NCBI GenBank assembly: GCA_945907735.1
Contig: CAMDTL010000006.1
Location: forward strand, 20,388-84,387
Reading direction: 5' to 3'
Source: Methylotenera oryzisoli
Lineage (GTDB): Bacteria; Pseudomonadota; Gammaproteobacteria; Burkholderiales; Methylophilaceae
DNA length: 64,000 bases
Shown: positions 9,205 to 18,039 of the stretch, piece by piece
Numbering within the stretch: the first letter of the stretch is position 1
Layout: every line of letters begins with the position of its first letter
The notes under the pieces: model-generated
The model's input: the letters and a program-made list of their open reading frames with translations, nothing else
The model's database searches: none
What the model was told of the DNA's origin: nothing
Translations under genes and position numbers: made by a program

Positions 9205-10428
9205 CTATTTTAATTTCTTTACGGTCATTTCACGATTGACTGTCTCGCTTGGCTCGGCAGGCAGGGATTCCCAAGCGTTGCAGGCTGGGCATTGCCAGTG
9301 GTGCTGTTTGGCGCGAAAACCACATTGGTTACAGTGATATGCCGCGCGGCTGCCGATGGCATTGCGTACCGTTTGCTGCATCAACTGAATATCTTGGTTG
9401 TTGCCCTGATTTTTAGCCTCATCTGCCATCGCACGTGCTTGCAAAAGTTGATCCAGCGTAGTTAAGCTCGGTTGTCGAATAAGCTCGTTTCTGGCGAGTT
9501 TGGCGGCTTTTTCTGGGCCTTCTTCGGTCAGCGTAACCTCATACAGTACCGACATTAACGAAGGTAATTTGTAAGTCTCCAAGTAAGTATTAAGTTGTGC
9601 TAGACCTTCTTTTAATTGTTTGCCTTTTGATTGCTGGCTGGCGCGATAACTTTTGAGCATTTTGCCTGCGACCAAGCCTAAATATTCTGGTTGCTGAAAC
9701 TCGATGCGCTTCCACGCTGAAATGGCTGCCTGTTGCGCACCGTTGCTTGCTTCTAAATCTCCAAACAACACATTGGCACGCACACAATTTTTGTTGGCAT
9801 TTAACGCTAAATCCAATTGAATGCGCGCCGCATCTTGGTTTTGTGCAATCAGCTCGTTCATGGCTAACTCACAGTAATATTGTGCGATTTCTTGCCTAAA
9901 AGGAACACCAGATAAACGTTCCAGCTCGGTTGCGGTAGTAATGGCTTGTGCCCATTCGCGTTCGCGCACATAGATTTCCAATAGAGAGTGTAACGCAGGT
10001 TGGCGGTAGCGTGTGTCATCAAAGCTTTTAAACAACTCTTCTGCACGGTCATATAAACCCGCTTTTATGTAGTCTTGTGCTAGCTCGGCTTTGACAGCAC
10101 TTTTTTGATTTGGCGTAAGCTCTTTTTTGTCCAGCAAATTCAGGTGCATATTAATGGCGCGGTCGGTTTCACCTGTGCGCCTGAATAAACTCCCTAGTGC
10201 AAAATGTAACTCGAGCGAATCAGTATTGGCTTGCACGGCTTCAGAAAAGGCTTCTACCGCTTTATCGTGCTGATCACTAATTAAAAAGTTTAAGCCTTTA
10301 AAGTAAGCTGCAGGGAGCTCAGTGGATTCGGACAGTAACTGTTTAATGTCTATCCGCGCGGCTATCCAGCCCAGCGTAAAAAACAGTGGGAGGACTAGTA
10401 GCCACCAGTATTCGAATTCAACAGACAT
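9205..10428 (-). CDS. lapB: lipopolysaccharide assembly protein B (LapB/YciM)
   Basis: LapB is an inner-membrane TPR protein that links LPS synthesis to the FtsH-mediated turnover of LpxC. The 407-residue sequence has an N-terminal anchor (about 8-24, WLLVLPLFFTLGWIAARID), a long array of tetratricopeptide helices (about 40-330), and a C-terminal rubredoxin-like zinc knuckle, CNQCGF then CPACNAW (about 367-387). In many proteobacteria lapA sits between ihfB and lapB. Here no lapA is present, and a strong terminator separates ihfB from lapB, so lapB-pyrF probably has its own promoter in the roughly 90-base gap above the ATG. Confidence 0.95.
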   Translation of the reverse strand: MSVEFEYWWLLVLPLFFTLGWIAARIDIKQLLSESTELPAAYFKGLNFLISDQHDKAVEAFSEAVQANTDSLELHFALGSLFRRTGETDRAINMHLNLLDKKELTPNQKSAVKAELAQDYIKAGLYDRAEELFKSFDDTRYRQPALHSLLEIYVREREWAQAITTATELERLSGVPFRQEIAQYYCELAMNELIAQNQDAARIQLDLALNANKNCVRANVLFGDLEASNGAQQAAISAWKRIEFQQPEYLGLVAGKMLKSYRASQQSKGKQLKEGLAQLNTYLETYKLPSLMSVLYEVTLTEEGPEKAAKLARNELIRQPSLTTLDQLLQARAMADEAKNQGNNQDIQLMQQTVRNAIGSRAAYHCNQCGFRAKQHHWQCPACNAWESLPAEPSETVNREMTVKKLK

Positions 10429-10516
10429 ATGTTTTGATCTTGATTGATTTTATGACATTTTACCTAAGCTTAAGCCTACTAGCTAATCATTCTCAAGGCT
10501 TTATAAAAAAGGACAT

Positions 10517-10548
10517 AAAAAAACGGCGCTTTAAAAGCGCCGTTTTTT
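10517..10548 (-). terminator. Rho-independent terminator after ihfB
   Basis: A near-perfect inverted repeat, with a GGCGC core flanked by A/T arms, pairs 15 bases on each side around a minimal loop. On the minus strand it ends in seven T residues, just below the ihfB stop. The arms are symmetric, so it could also act on rightward transcripts. It separates rpsA-ihfB from lapB-pyrF. Confidence 0.85.
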
Positions 10549-10577
10549 AAATTAATACAAACTTTTTACTACTAGAC

Positions 10578-10862
10578 TCAAACAACAGAATCCACGCGAT
10601 CGCGCAATTCTTTACCCGCCTTAAAGTGCGGCACGCGCTTGGCAGGCACCTGTACCTTGCTGCCAGTTTTAGGGTTGCGCCCCAAACGTGGCGGACGGTA
10701 ATTTAAACTAAAACTACCAAAGCCGCGGATTTCGATGCGTTCTCCAGTCGATAAATTATCGGTCATCGCATCTAAAATAGCTTTAACAGATAACTCAGCA
10801 TCCCTTACTACTAATTGCGGAAAGCGCTCGGCTAATAAATTAATGAGTTCAGACTTTGTCAT
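10578..10862 (-). CDS. ihfB: integration host factor, beta subunit
   Basis: IhfB is one half of the IHF heterodimer that bends DNA at specific sites in recombination, replication and transcription. The 94-residue protein is a standard HU/IHF fold. It has the IHF-beta start ([15 protein letters not shown]), a [25 protein letters not shown] DNA-binding arm at about 47-66, and the closing [11 protein letters not shown]. It directly follows rpsA, the near-universal place for ihfB in beta- and gammaproteobacteria, and this order distinguishes it from HU or IhfA. Confidence 0.97.
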   Translation of the reverse strand: MTKSELINLLAERFPQLVVRDAELSVKAILDAMTDNLSTGERIEIRGFGSFSLNYRPPRLGRNPKTGSKVQVPAKRVPHFKAGKELRDRVDSVV

Positions 10863-10914
10863 GGCTTATAGTTGCCTTTAGTTTAACTTACAATTAATAA
10901 GACGATGATGGATA

Positions 10915-12429
10915 CTATTTTTTGCTATCCATTTTGGCTTTAAGTAGCGCACCAAGGTTGGTAGAGCCAGAAGCTGCCGCTGCTTCTTCAGCAGAAGGGG
11001 CTTCTGCCTTAGTTTTTGCTGGTTTTACTTTTGGCTTAGCCGCTTTTTCTTCAGATGAAGAGGATGTTGCACCTGATGGGTCTTCAGTCAGTTGTTTCAC
11101 ACCTAAAGAAATACGCTCTTTTTCTACATCTATGGCTAGAATCACTGCATTGAGTTCGTCACCTTTTTTGAAGTTACGAATCGCTTCTTCGCCAGTATGC
11201 GTCCAAGATAAATCAGACAAGTGCACCAAACCATCGATGCCGCCTGGCAAGCCAATAAACACGCCAAAATCGGTAATCGATTTAATTTGGCCAGACACTT
11301 TGTCGCCTTTAGTATGAGTGGCTGAGAAATCATCCCATGGATTAGCCTTGCATTGCTTCATGCCCAATGATAAACGGCGACGTTCTTCGTCAATCTCTAA
11401 AATCATCACTTCAACTTCATCACCCAGTTGTGCGACTTTACCTGGGTGAATATTTTTGTTGGTCCAATCCATTTCTGAAACGTGCACCAAACCCTCGATA
11501 CCCTGCTCTACTTCAACAAACGCGCCGTAATCGGTAATGTTTGAAACTTTACCAAACAAGCGTGTGCTCACTGGGTAACGACGGGTTAATGCTACCCATG
11601 GATCGTCGCCTAATTGTTTAATGCCTAATGAAACACGATTTTTTTCTTGATCGAATTTCAAGATTTTTGCTTCCACTTCTTCGCCTACTGTCAACACCTC
11701 AGATGGGTGTTTTACACGACGCCAAGCTAAGTCAGTAATGTGTAGCAAACCATCAATGCCGCCTAAATCCACAAATGCGCCGTAATCGGTGATGTTTTTA
11801 ACAATGCCTTTAACCGTTGCGCCTTCAGTCAGCGTACCCATTAGCGCTTCGCGGTCTGCACCAGCGCTTACTTCCATGACCGCACGACGAGAAACCACGA
11901 TGTTATTACGTTTGCGGTCTAATTTGATTACTTTAAAATCCCATTCTTTATTTTCGAATGGCGCGGTATCTTTTACTGGGCGCACATCAACCAGTGAGCC
12001 AGGCAAGAATGCCGTGATGCCATTAACAGAAACGCGTAAACCGCCTTTAACTTTACCGCTCACAAAGCCTTTCACTACGCGACCTTCGTTCATCGCGTCT
12101 TCTAAATCCAGCCAAGCTTGCATTTTCTTCGCTTTTTCGCGAGAAAGTTGGGTGGAACCAAAGCCATCTTCCAATTTTTCGATACATACTTTTACGAAGT
12201 CGCCTACGGCCACTTCAAGCTCACCTTGAGCATTTTTGAATTCAGCAGCGTCAATGACGCTTTCAGATTTAAGACCAGCGTTCACAATGACGTGGTCGCT
12301 ATCGATCGAGATTACTTCGGCGGTGATGACCTCGCCAGAACGCATTTCTTGGCGCGCCAAGCTTTCTTCAAAAAGCGCGGCGAAGGATTCCATTGAAGAA
12401 GATGGAGTTGATTTGGAAGTAGAAGCCAT
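10915..12429 (-). CDS. rpsA: 30S ribosomal protein S1, apparently five S1 domains
   Basis: S1 binds mRNA on the 30S subunit and helps initiation on structured or weak leaders. I see five S1 (OB-fold) domains, at about 36-101, 118-184, 206-274, 291-361 and 378-448. Repeats 3-5 contain the ITDYGAFV or ITDFGVFI signature. The usual sixth domain is missing: after residue about 450 comes a Ser/Glu/Lys/Ala-rich stretch and a short end, [14 protein letters not shown]. The protein is 504 residues, against about 555-570 in relatives with six domains. The open frame is uninterrupted, so this is not an obvious recent frameshift. It lies between cmk and ihfB, as expected. Confidence 0.96.
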   Translation of the reverse strand: MASTSKSTPSSSMESFAALFEESLARQEMRSGEVITAEVISIDSDHVIVNAGLKSESVIDAAEFKNAQGELEVAVGDFVKVCIEKLEDGFGSTQLSREKAKKMQAWLDLEDAMNEGRVVKGFVSGKVKGGLRVSVNGITAFLPGSLVDVRPVKDTAPFENKEWDFKVIKLDRKRNNIVVSRRAVMEVSAGADREALMGTLTEGATVKGIVKNITDYGAFVDLGGIDGLLHITDLAWRRVKHPSEVLTVGEEVEAKILKFDQEKNRVSLGIKQLGDDPWVALTRRYPVSTRLFGKVSNITDYGAFVEVEQGIEGLVHVSEMDWTNKNIHPGKVAQLGDEVEVMILEIDEERRRLSLGMKQCKANPWDDFSATHTKGDKVSGQIKSITDFGVFIGLPGGIDGLVHLSDLSWTHTGEEAIRNFKKGDELNAVILAIDVEKERISLGVKQLTEDPSGATSSSSEEKAAKPKVKPAKTKAEAPSAEEAAAASGSTNLGALLKAKMDSKK

Positions 12430-12623
12430 TAAATTTTAAAGATACCTAAAAAATTACTTAAGCCATATTTTTATTAAACATAATTATGTTATTAAATATA
12501 GCTTAAAAGTATTCCCACCTAGCAGTGGGGCAGTTAATTAAACGTTATGCCATACTGATGCGCACAACACGAGTTGTTTATATTACACAAAAAATAGCTT
12601 GTGTTCAATGACTTAAATCTTTT

Positions 12624-13304
12624 TTATGACAGTTTTTTATAGGCATTTAATACAAAACCTACCGCCTGCTGAATATCGCGCTGTGAGGTGTCCAGCAATA
12701 GCGCATTCAGCGATTGTATAAGCGGTGAGGCGCTGCGGGCGCTATCACGACAATCACGCTGTTGTAAATCGGTCAAAATTTTATCGTAATCTGCGTTCAA
12801 GCCTTTATTTTTGAGTTGCTTATAGCGGCGCTCGGCACGAGCCTCCACACTGGCGGTAAGAAATATTTTAAGTTTGGCATCGCTAAATACCACACTGGCC
12901 ATGTCGCGACCATCAGCTACCAAGCCTGGTAATTGCCTAAAACTATGCTGCAAATCTAATAAAGCGGCACGCACTTGTGGGTGAATGGCGACTTCTGACG
13001 CGCCACGGCCAATTTCTTCAGTACGCACCAGCTCGGTAATGCGTGCGTCATTTAAGTAAATTTCACCTTCTTTAAAGCGGATATTCAGCGTTTTTGCTAG
13101 CGTACCTAGCGCTTCTGCGCTGTCCCAGTTTATTTTCTGCTGCTGTGCAGCGAGCGCAACAATGCGATATAACGCGCCAGAATCTAAATAGTGAAAACCA
13201 AGTTTATCTGCCACTAATTGTGCCACCGTACCTTTGCCGCTTGCCGATGGACCATCAATCGCGATAACGGGAATAGTGGCTAAAGAGTTTAACTCAGCTG
13301 ACAA
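12624..13304 (-). CDS. cmk: cytidylate kinase
   Basis: Cmk phosphorylates CMP and dCMP. The P-loop reads [10 protein letters not shown] at residues 17-26 from my chosen start, followed by the CMP-binding insert and ending [20 protein letters not shown] favour TTG 13304, which gives 226 residues, the usual length, and overlaps the aroA stop by a few bases. The frame stays open to a GTG at 13382, but that adds 26 residues overlapping aroA and lacks a convincing ribosome-binding site. Neither start is certain. It sits in the aroA-cmk-rpsA order common in proteobacteria. Confidence 0.93.
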   Translation of the reverse strand: MSAELNSLATIPVIAIDGPSASGKGTVAQLVADKLGFHYLDSGALYRIVALAAQQQKINWDSAEALGTLAKTLNIRFKEGEIYLNDARITELVRTEEIGRGASEVAIHPQVRAALLDLQHSFRQLPGLVADGRDMASVVFSDAKLKIFLTASVEARAERRYKQLKNKGLNADYDKILTDLQQRDCRDSARSASPLIQSLNALLLDTSQRDIQQAVGFVLNAYKKLS

Positions 13305-14574
13305 TTTTGGCAAATTCTTCAAAATAATTAGGGAAGGTTTTAGCCACACAGTGCGGGTCGTTAATGGTAATCGGTACGCCACCTAAGCTAACGAGCGAAA
13401 AGCACATCGCCATGCGGTGGTCGTCATAGGTATCAATGACTGCATTTGGCACGAGCTTGCTTGGCGGGGTGATTTTGATGTAATCCGCACCCTCCCCCAC
13501 AACTGCACCCACTTTGCGCAATTCAGTCGCCATGGCGGCAATACGATCCGTTTCTTTAACGCGCCAACTGGCGATATTTCTGAGCGTGGTAGCGCCCTCG
13601 GCAAATAAAGCCAAAATCGCCAATGTCATCGCGGCATCAGGGATGTGGTTGCAATCTAAATCTATTGCTTTGATTTGAATGACTTCATGGGCGATGATAT
13701 GGTTTTCGCTATATTCGACTTTCGCGCCCATTAGGGCGAGTGCGTCAGCAAAGCGCACGTCGCCTTGTATGCTGCTTTTGCCTAAGCCTTCTACCCGTAC
13801 TTTACCGCCAATCGCGCCAGCAGCGAGGAAATACGAGGCACTTGAGGCATCACCCTCTACAAATATTCGTTGTGGGCTTGTATAGCTACTATTGGCATTG
13901 ATAGTGAAGCGTTGCCAATCTTCACGTTGCACAATGACACCAAACTTTGCCATTAAATTAAGTGTAATTTCAATGTAAGGCTTTGAGATTAATTCGCCAA
14001 CCACTTCAATCGTAGCTTGTTGCTTGGTCAGTGGTAAAGCCATGAGTAGCGCGGTTAAAAACTGGCTAGAAACATCACCGCGTATTTTAATGAGCCTACT
14101 TACATTTAAACTTGCGGGCGAAATCTTTAATGGTGGGAAGCCTTCATTGTCTAGATATTCAATATTCGCACCAATTTGCCGTAGTGCATCTACTAGGTCA
14201 GCAATCGGACGCTCATGCATGCGTGGTACACCCGATAGCACATAATGCCCGTCAGATAAAGCCAACGCGGCAGTAAGCGGCCTAAATGCAGTGCCTGCGT
14301 TACCTAAAAATAGATCTGCATTTTTATTGGGGAAATTGCCACCACAGCCTGTGATACGCCATGCGCTTTCAGCAAAGTTTTCACATTTAACGCCTAACTT
14401 TTCGAGTGCTTCCAGCATTCTTGCAGTGTCGTCAGAAACCAATAAATCGCGAATTTCTGTGATGCCATCGGCCAGCGCGGCAAGTAGCAAGGTACGGTTT
14501 GAAATACTTTTAGAGCCAGGAAGTTTGACCACGCCTTCGGCACGACTAGCGGCGGGTAGGTGCAGTTGCTCCAT
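13294..14574 (-). CDS. aroA: 3-phosphoshikimate 1-carboxyvinyltransferase (EPSP synthase)
   Basis: AroA joins shikimate-3-phosphate and phosphoenolpyruvate in the chorismate pathway. The N-terminal [17 protein letters not shown] (about 18-34) and the later [14 protein letters not shown] and DDHRMAM segments are family signatures. I start at ATG 14574 (426 residues), two bases after the tyrA stop. A TTG seven codons earlier would overlap tyrA and adds nothing conserved. tyrA-aroA-cmk form a tightly packed leftward unit, joining aromatic synthesis to nucleotide and ribosomal genes. Confidence 0.97.
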   Translation of the reverse strand: MEQLHLPAASRAEGVVKLPGSKSISNRTLLLAALADGITEIRDLLVSDDTARMLEALEKLGVKCENFAESAWRITGCGGNFPNKNADLFLGNAGTAFRPLTAALALSDGHYVLSGVPRMHERPIADLVDALRQIGANIEYLDNEGFPPLKISPASLNVSRLIKIRGDVSSQFLTALLMALPLTKQQATIEVVGELISKPYIEITLNLMAKFGVIVQREDWQRFTINANSSYTSPQRIFVEGDASSASYFLAAGAIGGKVRVEGLGKSSIQGDVRFADALALMGAKVEYSENHIIAHEVIQIKAIDLDCNHIPDAAMTLAILALFAEGATTLRNIASWRVKETDRIAAMATELRKVGAVVGEGADYIKITPPSKLVPNAVIDTYDDHRMAMCFSLVSLGGVPITINDPHCVAKTFPNYFEEFAKIVS

Positions 14575-14576
14575 AT

Positions 14577-15464
14577 TTATTGCGATTTGTTCCAATTGTT
14601 GCGCGCCACACTTGCGCGCTCAAACAGCACTTGCAAACCTGTGCCGTCACCATGCTCCAGTAGTTGTTTTAATTGCGTTAATTCGCTTTCAAAGGCGCTA
14701 ATTTCATTCAACAAAGCAATTTTATTGGCAATCGCAATATCGCGCCACATTTCGGGGCTACTACCCGCTATACGGGTAAAATCTCTAAATCCGCTGGCGG
14801 CAAAGCTGAAAAGCTGCTCTGCATTAGGGCGCGTGGCAATGTCATCTACCAGCGCAAACGCCAGCAGATGTGGCAAATGGCTGACGGCGGCAAATATGCC
14901 ATCGTGCGTTTCGGCGCTCATTTTGCTTACTTTTGCGCCGCATTTTCGCCATAAATCGGCAACGCCAGCAACCGCGTCCCTATTGGTTTGCATGGCAGGC
15001 GTTAAGACAATATTTTTTCCTAAAAATAAGTCTGCTTTTGCCGCAGAAACGCCCGATTTCTCTGCCCCAGCAATTGGGTGACCGCCGACAAATTGGCTAA
15101 ATTGCGCACCTAAAATTTCACGCGCGGTTGCTAACACATCACCTTTGGTACTGCCCGCGTCGGTGATAACGGTATTGCTATTTAAGTACGGTTTAATACT
15201 TTGCAAAATGGTTTTGGTTTGTGCCACCGGTGCTGCAATGAGGATTAAATCAGCATCGATGCAGGCAGCGTGAATATTGGTCTCTAGCGCATCGATTACA
15301 TTTAATTTTAAAGCTTCATGCAAGCTTTTTTCAGAGCGCCCAACGCCAACAATATGCGTGCTAGCACCTGCTTTTTTCAAAGCCAATGCGACAGAGCCAC
15401 CAATCAAGCCCACACCAAAGATTGTTATTTTTTTCAAAACCAGAGTTTTTTCAAAAGAAATCAT
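14577..15464 (-). CDS. tyrA: prephenate dehydrogenase (TyrA/TyrC family)
   Basis: It oxidatively decarboxylates prephenate (or arogenate) toward tyrosine. The 295-residue protein has a Rossmann site [14 protein letters not shown] (about 15-28) and the central SxHPIAG-type motif ([12 protein letters not shown]). A helical dimerisation domain follows, with [13 protein letters not shown]. It lacks a fused chorismate mutase or ACT domain. It starts at ATG 15464 and runs into aroA with a two-base gap. Substrate preference, prephenate versus arogenate, cannot be read from sequence alone. Confidence 0.93.
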   Translation of the reverse strand: MISFEKTLVLKKITIFGVGLIGGSVALALKKAGASTHIVGVGRSEKSLHEALKLNVIDALETNIHAACIDADLILIAAPVAQTKTILQSIKPYLNSNTVITDAGSTKGDVLATAREILGAQFSQFVGGHPIAGAEKSGVSAAKADLFLGKNIVLTPAMQTNRDAVAGVADLWRKCGAKVSKMSAETHDGIFAAVSHLPHLLAFALVDDIATRPNAEQLFSFAASGFRDFTRIAGSSPEMWRDIAIANKIALLNEISAFESELTQLKQLLEHGDGTGLQVLFERASVARNNWNKSQ

Positions 15465-15515
15465 GCGGAAAAATTAAAAACGAAATTGTAGCACGTGCCA
15501 AGTGTTTATTGAGCG

Positions 15516-16256
15516 CTAGCCTGGTGACACCCATTCGCCATCAATTAACTTTTCTTGCGGCTTAAATTGTTGTTTATACGCCATTTTTTGGCTTTCCTGT
15601 ATCCAATAACCTAAATACAAATACGGCAAATTCAAACTTTTTGTCCATTCAGCCAGCCACATAATGGAATATGTGCCAAAGCTGGTTTTCGCCTCAGACG
15701 CATCGTAAAACGTGTAAACGGCAGAGACGCCATCGCGCACCATATCGATGACGCTGACAATTTTGACTTGGTTTGCAGGGTCGCGAAATTCCACCAACAG
15801 GCTTTCTACATTGCTCATGCACAAAAATTGCAAGTATTGATTCGCACCTTCATCTGCGTCGGTGGGCACGCTCAATTCTGGCTCCGCATGGCGCAAATTT
15901 TGGTAGCTGGTATAAAGCTCAAAGTGGCTTTGAATATAGCCCAGCGGCAATATGTGCGCTGTTAAATTGGCATGTTGTTTCTGCGCGCGTTTTTGGCTAC
16001 GCGTCGGTGTAAATTCACTCAAAATTAATCTGATAGCAATGCAGGCGGTGCAGTTAAGGCAATGTGGCTTATATGCAAACTTGCCACTGCGCCGAAAGCC
16101 CTGCTGAATAAGGCCACTGTAGATGTTAGTATCCACTAAATGATGTGGCGCTGCGATTAAACTTTGCGCCAGCCTGTTGGGCAAATAGCCGCATTGGTAC
16201 GGCGTAGTCACGTAAAACTGTAGTTTGTGTAAAGATGGCTCATTGGGCAGCGACAT
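15516..16256 (-). CDS. bpt: aspartate/glutamate leucyltransferase (Bpt, ATE family)
   Basis: Bpt-type transferases add leucine from Leu-tRNA to proteins with N-terminal Asp or Glu, marking them for ClpS-ClpAP. The 246-residue protein shows the family's PCGYLP (about 21-26), the CLNCTACIAIRL cysteine cluster (about 62-73) and the C-terminal YLGYWI block. Eukaryotic ATE1 transfers arginine; bacterial relatives of this length are generally leucyltransferases. It starts at ATG 16256, two bases below aat, so both leucyl-transfer branches of the N-end rule are made together. Confidence 0.93.
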   Translation of the reverse strand: MSLPNEPSLHKLQFYVTTPYQCGYLPNRLAQSLIAAPHHLVDTNIYSGLIQQGFRRSGKFAYKPHCLNCTACIAIRLILSEFTPTRSQKRAQKQHANLTAHILPLGYIQSHFELYTSYQNLRHAEPELSVPTDADEGANQYLQFLCMSNVESLLVEFRDPANQVKIVSVIDMVRDGVSAVYTFYDASEAKTSFGTYSIMWLAEWTKSLNLPYLYLGYWIQESQKMAYKQQFKPQEKLIDGEWVSPG

Positions 16257-16258
16257 AG

Positions 16259-16948
16259 TTAAGAGTTTACCAATTTTGCCAGCGTTTGTATAAAGTCATC
16301 TCGATTAATTTCGCGTCCACCAAAGCTGCTCAAAAGCGGTGTTTTCATCTGGCAATCTATCATGCCAACTTGCTGACTTTTGAGCCATTCAACTAAAGAC
16401 ACAAATGCAATTTTTGAGGCGTCAGTAACGTGATGAAACATGCTTTCGCCATAAAACATGCGGCCAATTTTTACACCATAGCAGCCACCGACCAATTCGC
16501 CATCGAGCAAGGTTTCAGCGCACACGGCAAAGCCTTGCGCGTGTAGTTCACAGTAGGCGTTAATCATATCATCGCTAATCCAAGTGCCTGCTTGACCATC
16601 TCTTGGGGTCAGACTGCAACGCGTGATCACAGCCTGGAATGCAGTATTGATGCGGGTTTCGAAGATGCTGTTGTTAAGTGTTTTTGCTAATGACTTGCTT
16701 ATTTTTAATTCGTCAGGGTACAGCACCATGCGCGGATTAGGACTCCACCACATGACAGGTTCATCGGCATTAAACCAAGGAAATATGCCTTGCTTGTAAG
16801 CGCTTAATAAACGTGCTGCGCTTAAATCACCACCAATAGCGATTAAGCCATTCGGCTCACTAAGCGCTTGTTGTAATGCTGGAAACGGGCAATCAGCTTC
16901 AATGGCGGCCACGCGGCCAGTAGCTAGTTGGTAATAGCCGTGACTCAA
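16259..16948 (-). CDS. aat: leucyl/phenylalanyl-tRNA--protein transferase
   Basis: Aat adds Leu or Phe to N-terminal Arg or Lys of proteins, creating a ClpS-recognised degron. The 229-residue protein has FPALQQALSEPNGLIAIGGDLS (spanning the GGDLS motif near residue 40), the IFPWFN and WWSPNPRMVL blocks, and GGCYGVKIGRMFYGESMFH near 153-170, all family signatures. The frame starts at TTG 16948; no strong ribosome-binding site is seen, so a somewhat different start is possible. It is paired with bpt, and the HMA-MauE gene lies 16 bases upstream on the same strand. Confidence 0.94.
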   Translation of the reverse strand: MSHGYYQLATGRVAAIEADCPFPALQQALSEPNGLIAIGGDLSAARLLSAYKQGIFPWFNADEPVMWWSPNPRMVLYPDELKISKSLAKTLNNSIFETRINTAFQAVITRCSLTPRDGQAGTWISDDMINAYCELHAQGFAVCAETLLDGELVGGCYGVKIGRMFYGESMFHHVTDASKIAFVSLVEWLKSQQVGMIDCQMKTPLLSSFGGREINRDDFIQTLAKLVNS

Positions 16949-16964
16949 TCTAAAATAACATCCA

Positions 16965-17696
16965 TCAAAGTAACATCCAAGCTGCCATTGATGCCATCAA
17001 GACATCTTCAATAATTGTCACGGTGGTCATGGGCAGGTTAAAGCCCGTGCCCAAACATGCGCAGCGGATTTTTTGCTGATTAGTGACAGCGATAATCACG
17101 CCAATACTAGAAAATGCCATCACAATAAAAGTGATCATATTCACAAGTATTGGCCTGTAGCCAAATAGATATAAGGTTCCTAGGCCAAGCTCAATAAAGG
17201 GGTACACATAGCCATACATCGGCACACGTTTTGCCAGCACATCGTACATGGCGTAGCTGTTGGCGAAGCCGGTTAAATCTAGCAGTTTAAAAAATGAAAA
17301 CGCCAAGAAAAAGCCTGCCATAAAGTTAGACATCAAGCGTTTTAAATCAAATGGGCCATGGGCAAACTCGACAAACAAAGTAACACCTAAAATGTAGGCC
17401 AACACCAATATCAGTGGTTGATAGCGGGCCAAACCCTCGGTGGGAGTTTCAGCATTTGTGGGCATTTCAGCATTCAATAATGCGCTTACTTCTGCACCAA
17501 CTTTATAGTTGCCTATGCTTTCCAGTATATTGTTCAGGGCGCTAGTCTCTAATTTCTGATTGGTAAGCGTTACCTGTGGTGGGTTGAGCGTCACATCAAC
17601 CGCCTCTGCGTAAGGCGCTAACGTGGTCTGCACCTTAGCAACGCAATGGTTGCAGGTCATGCCAGTTATCGTGTAAATTTTTTTTGTATTCATCAT
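16965..17696 (-). CDS. HMA metal-binding domain fused to MauE/DoxX-like membrane domain
   Basis: This 243-residue protein joins two modules. Residues about 6-70 form a heavy-metal-associated domain with the metal motif GMTCNHC at 12-18. After a linker there are four or more membrane segments (about 94-243), ending in a MauE/DoxX-type region with the cysteine pair CACLGTGF followed by MTTVTIIED. MauE is a membrane protein needed for disulfide formation in methylamine dehydrogenase; related proteins occur outside mau clusters. A role in periplasmic thiol redox or copper handling is plausible but unproven. No mau genes are in the window. It lies 16 bases upstream of aat. Confidence 0.82.
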   Translation of the reverse strand: MMNTKKIYTITGMTCNHCVAKVQTTLAPYAEAVDVTLNPPQVTLTNQKLETSALNNILESIGNYKVGAEVSALLNAEMPTNAETPTEGLARYQPLILVLAYILGVTLFVEFAHGPFDLKRLMSNFMAGFFLAFSFFKLLDLTGFANSYAMYDVLAKRVPMYGYVYPFIELGLGTLYLFGYRPILVNMITFIVMAFSSIGVIIAVTNQQKIRCACLGTGFNLPMTTVTIIEDVLMASMAAWMLL

Positions 17697-18039
17697 TCTA
17701 ATAGTCTATATTTAAATTGGTGTAGGCGAAAAGTTTTTCATATCAGTTTAAAAAATAAGTTTTCGGAGATGGAATGTATTGCATGAATACGATATACAAA
17801 AAAACCAGAAAGGGGTAGAAGAATGCGCTTTGCGCAGTCAAGGCTTGCAATTGAAGTTACGCGAATATCTGAAACAAGTAGATGGCCATATCGAAATATG
17901 GCACTAAACTGATTCATTAAGCTTAGCGCTTAGCCGTTATAAAAAACTTATAATTTATATGAGATAAGCCTTTGTAATTGAATGAAAAATGCGTAAAATG
18001 CGCAACTTGTTCTTATGCTAAGTCATTAGCACGCTATTC
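17697..18039. other. divergent intergenic region between HMA-MauE gene and ygiQ
   Basis: This stretch of about 340 bases separates two genes read away from each other, so it should hold promoters for both. It is AT-rich with no clear hairpin terminator. The only coding signal I see is a 42-codon rightward frame at 17779-17907, described separately. Confidence 0.6.
17779..17907 (+). CDS. possible 42-residue small ORF, unrecognised
   Basis: A TTG-started frame of 42 codons with CGGAG about 10 bases upstream. The product is charged and probably helical: after HEYDIQKNQKGVEE it reads CALRSQGLQLKLREYLKQV and ends DGHIEIWH. Composition looks more like real protein than random frame. It could be a small gene or the 3' remnant of a larger one; no ATG start is available in this frame. 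I do not recognise a family. I considered a MerR-type regulator tail because of the neighbouring metal-domain gene, but the match is poor. Confidence 0.25.
   Translation: MHEYDIQKNQKGVEECALRSQGLQLKLREYLKQVDGHIEIWH

Noticed and set aside
13305..13382. Longer GTG start for cmk
   Set aside because: It overlaps aroA by about 90 bases, exceeds the usual family length and lacks a clear ribosome-binding site; not fully excluded.
14560..15081. A 173-codon plus-strand frame opposite tyrA
   Set aside because: Complement of a conserved gene, no family features.
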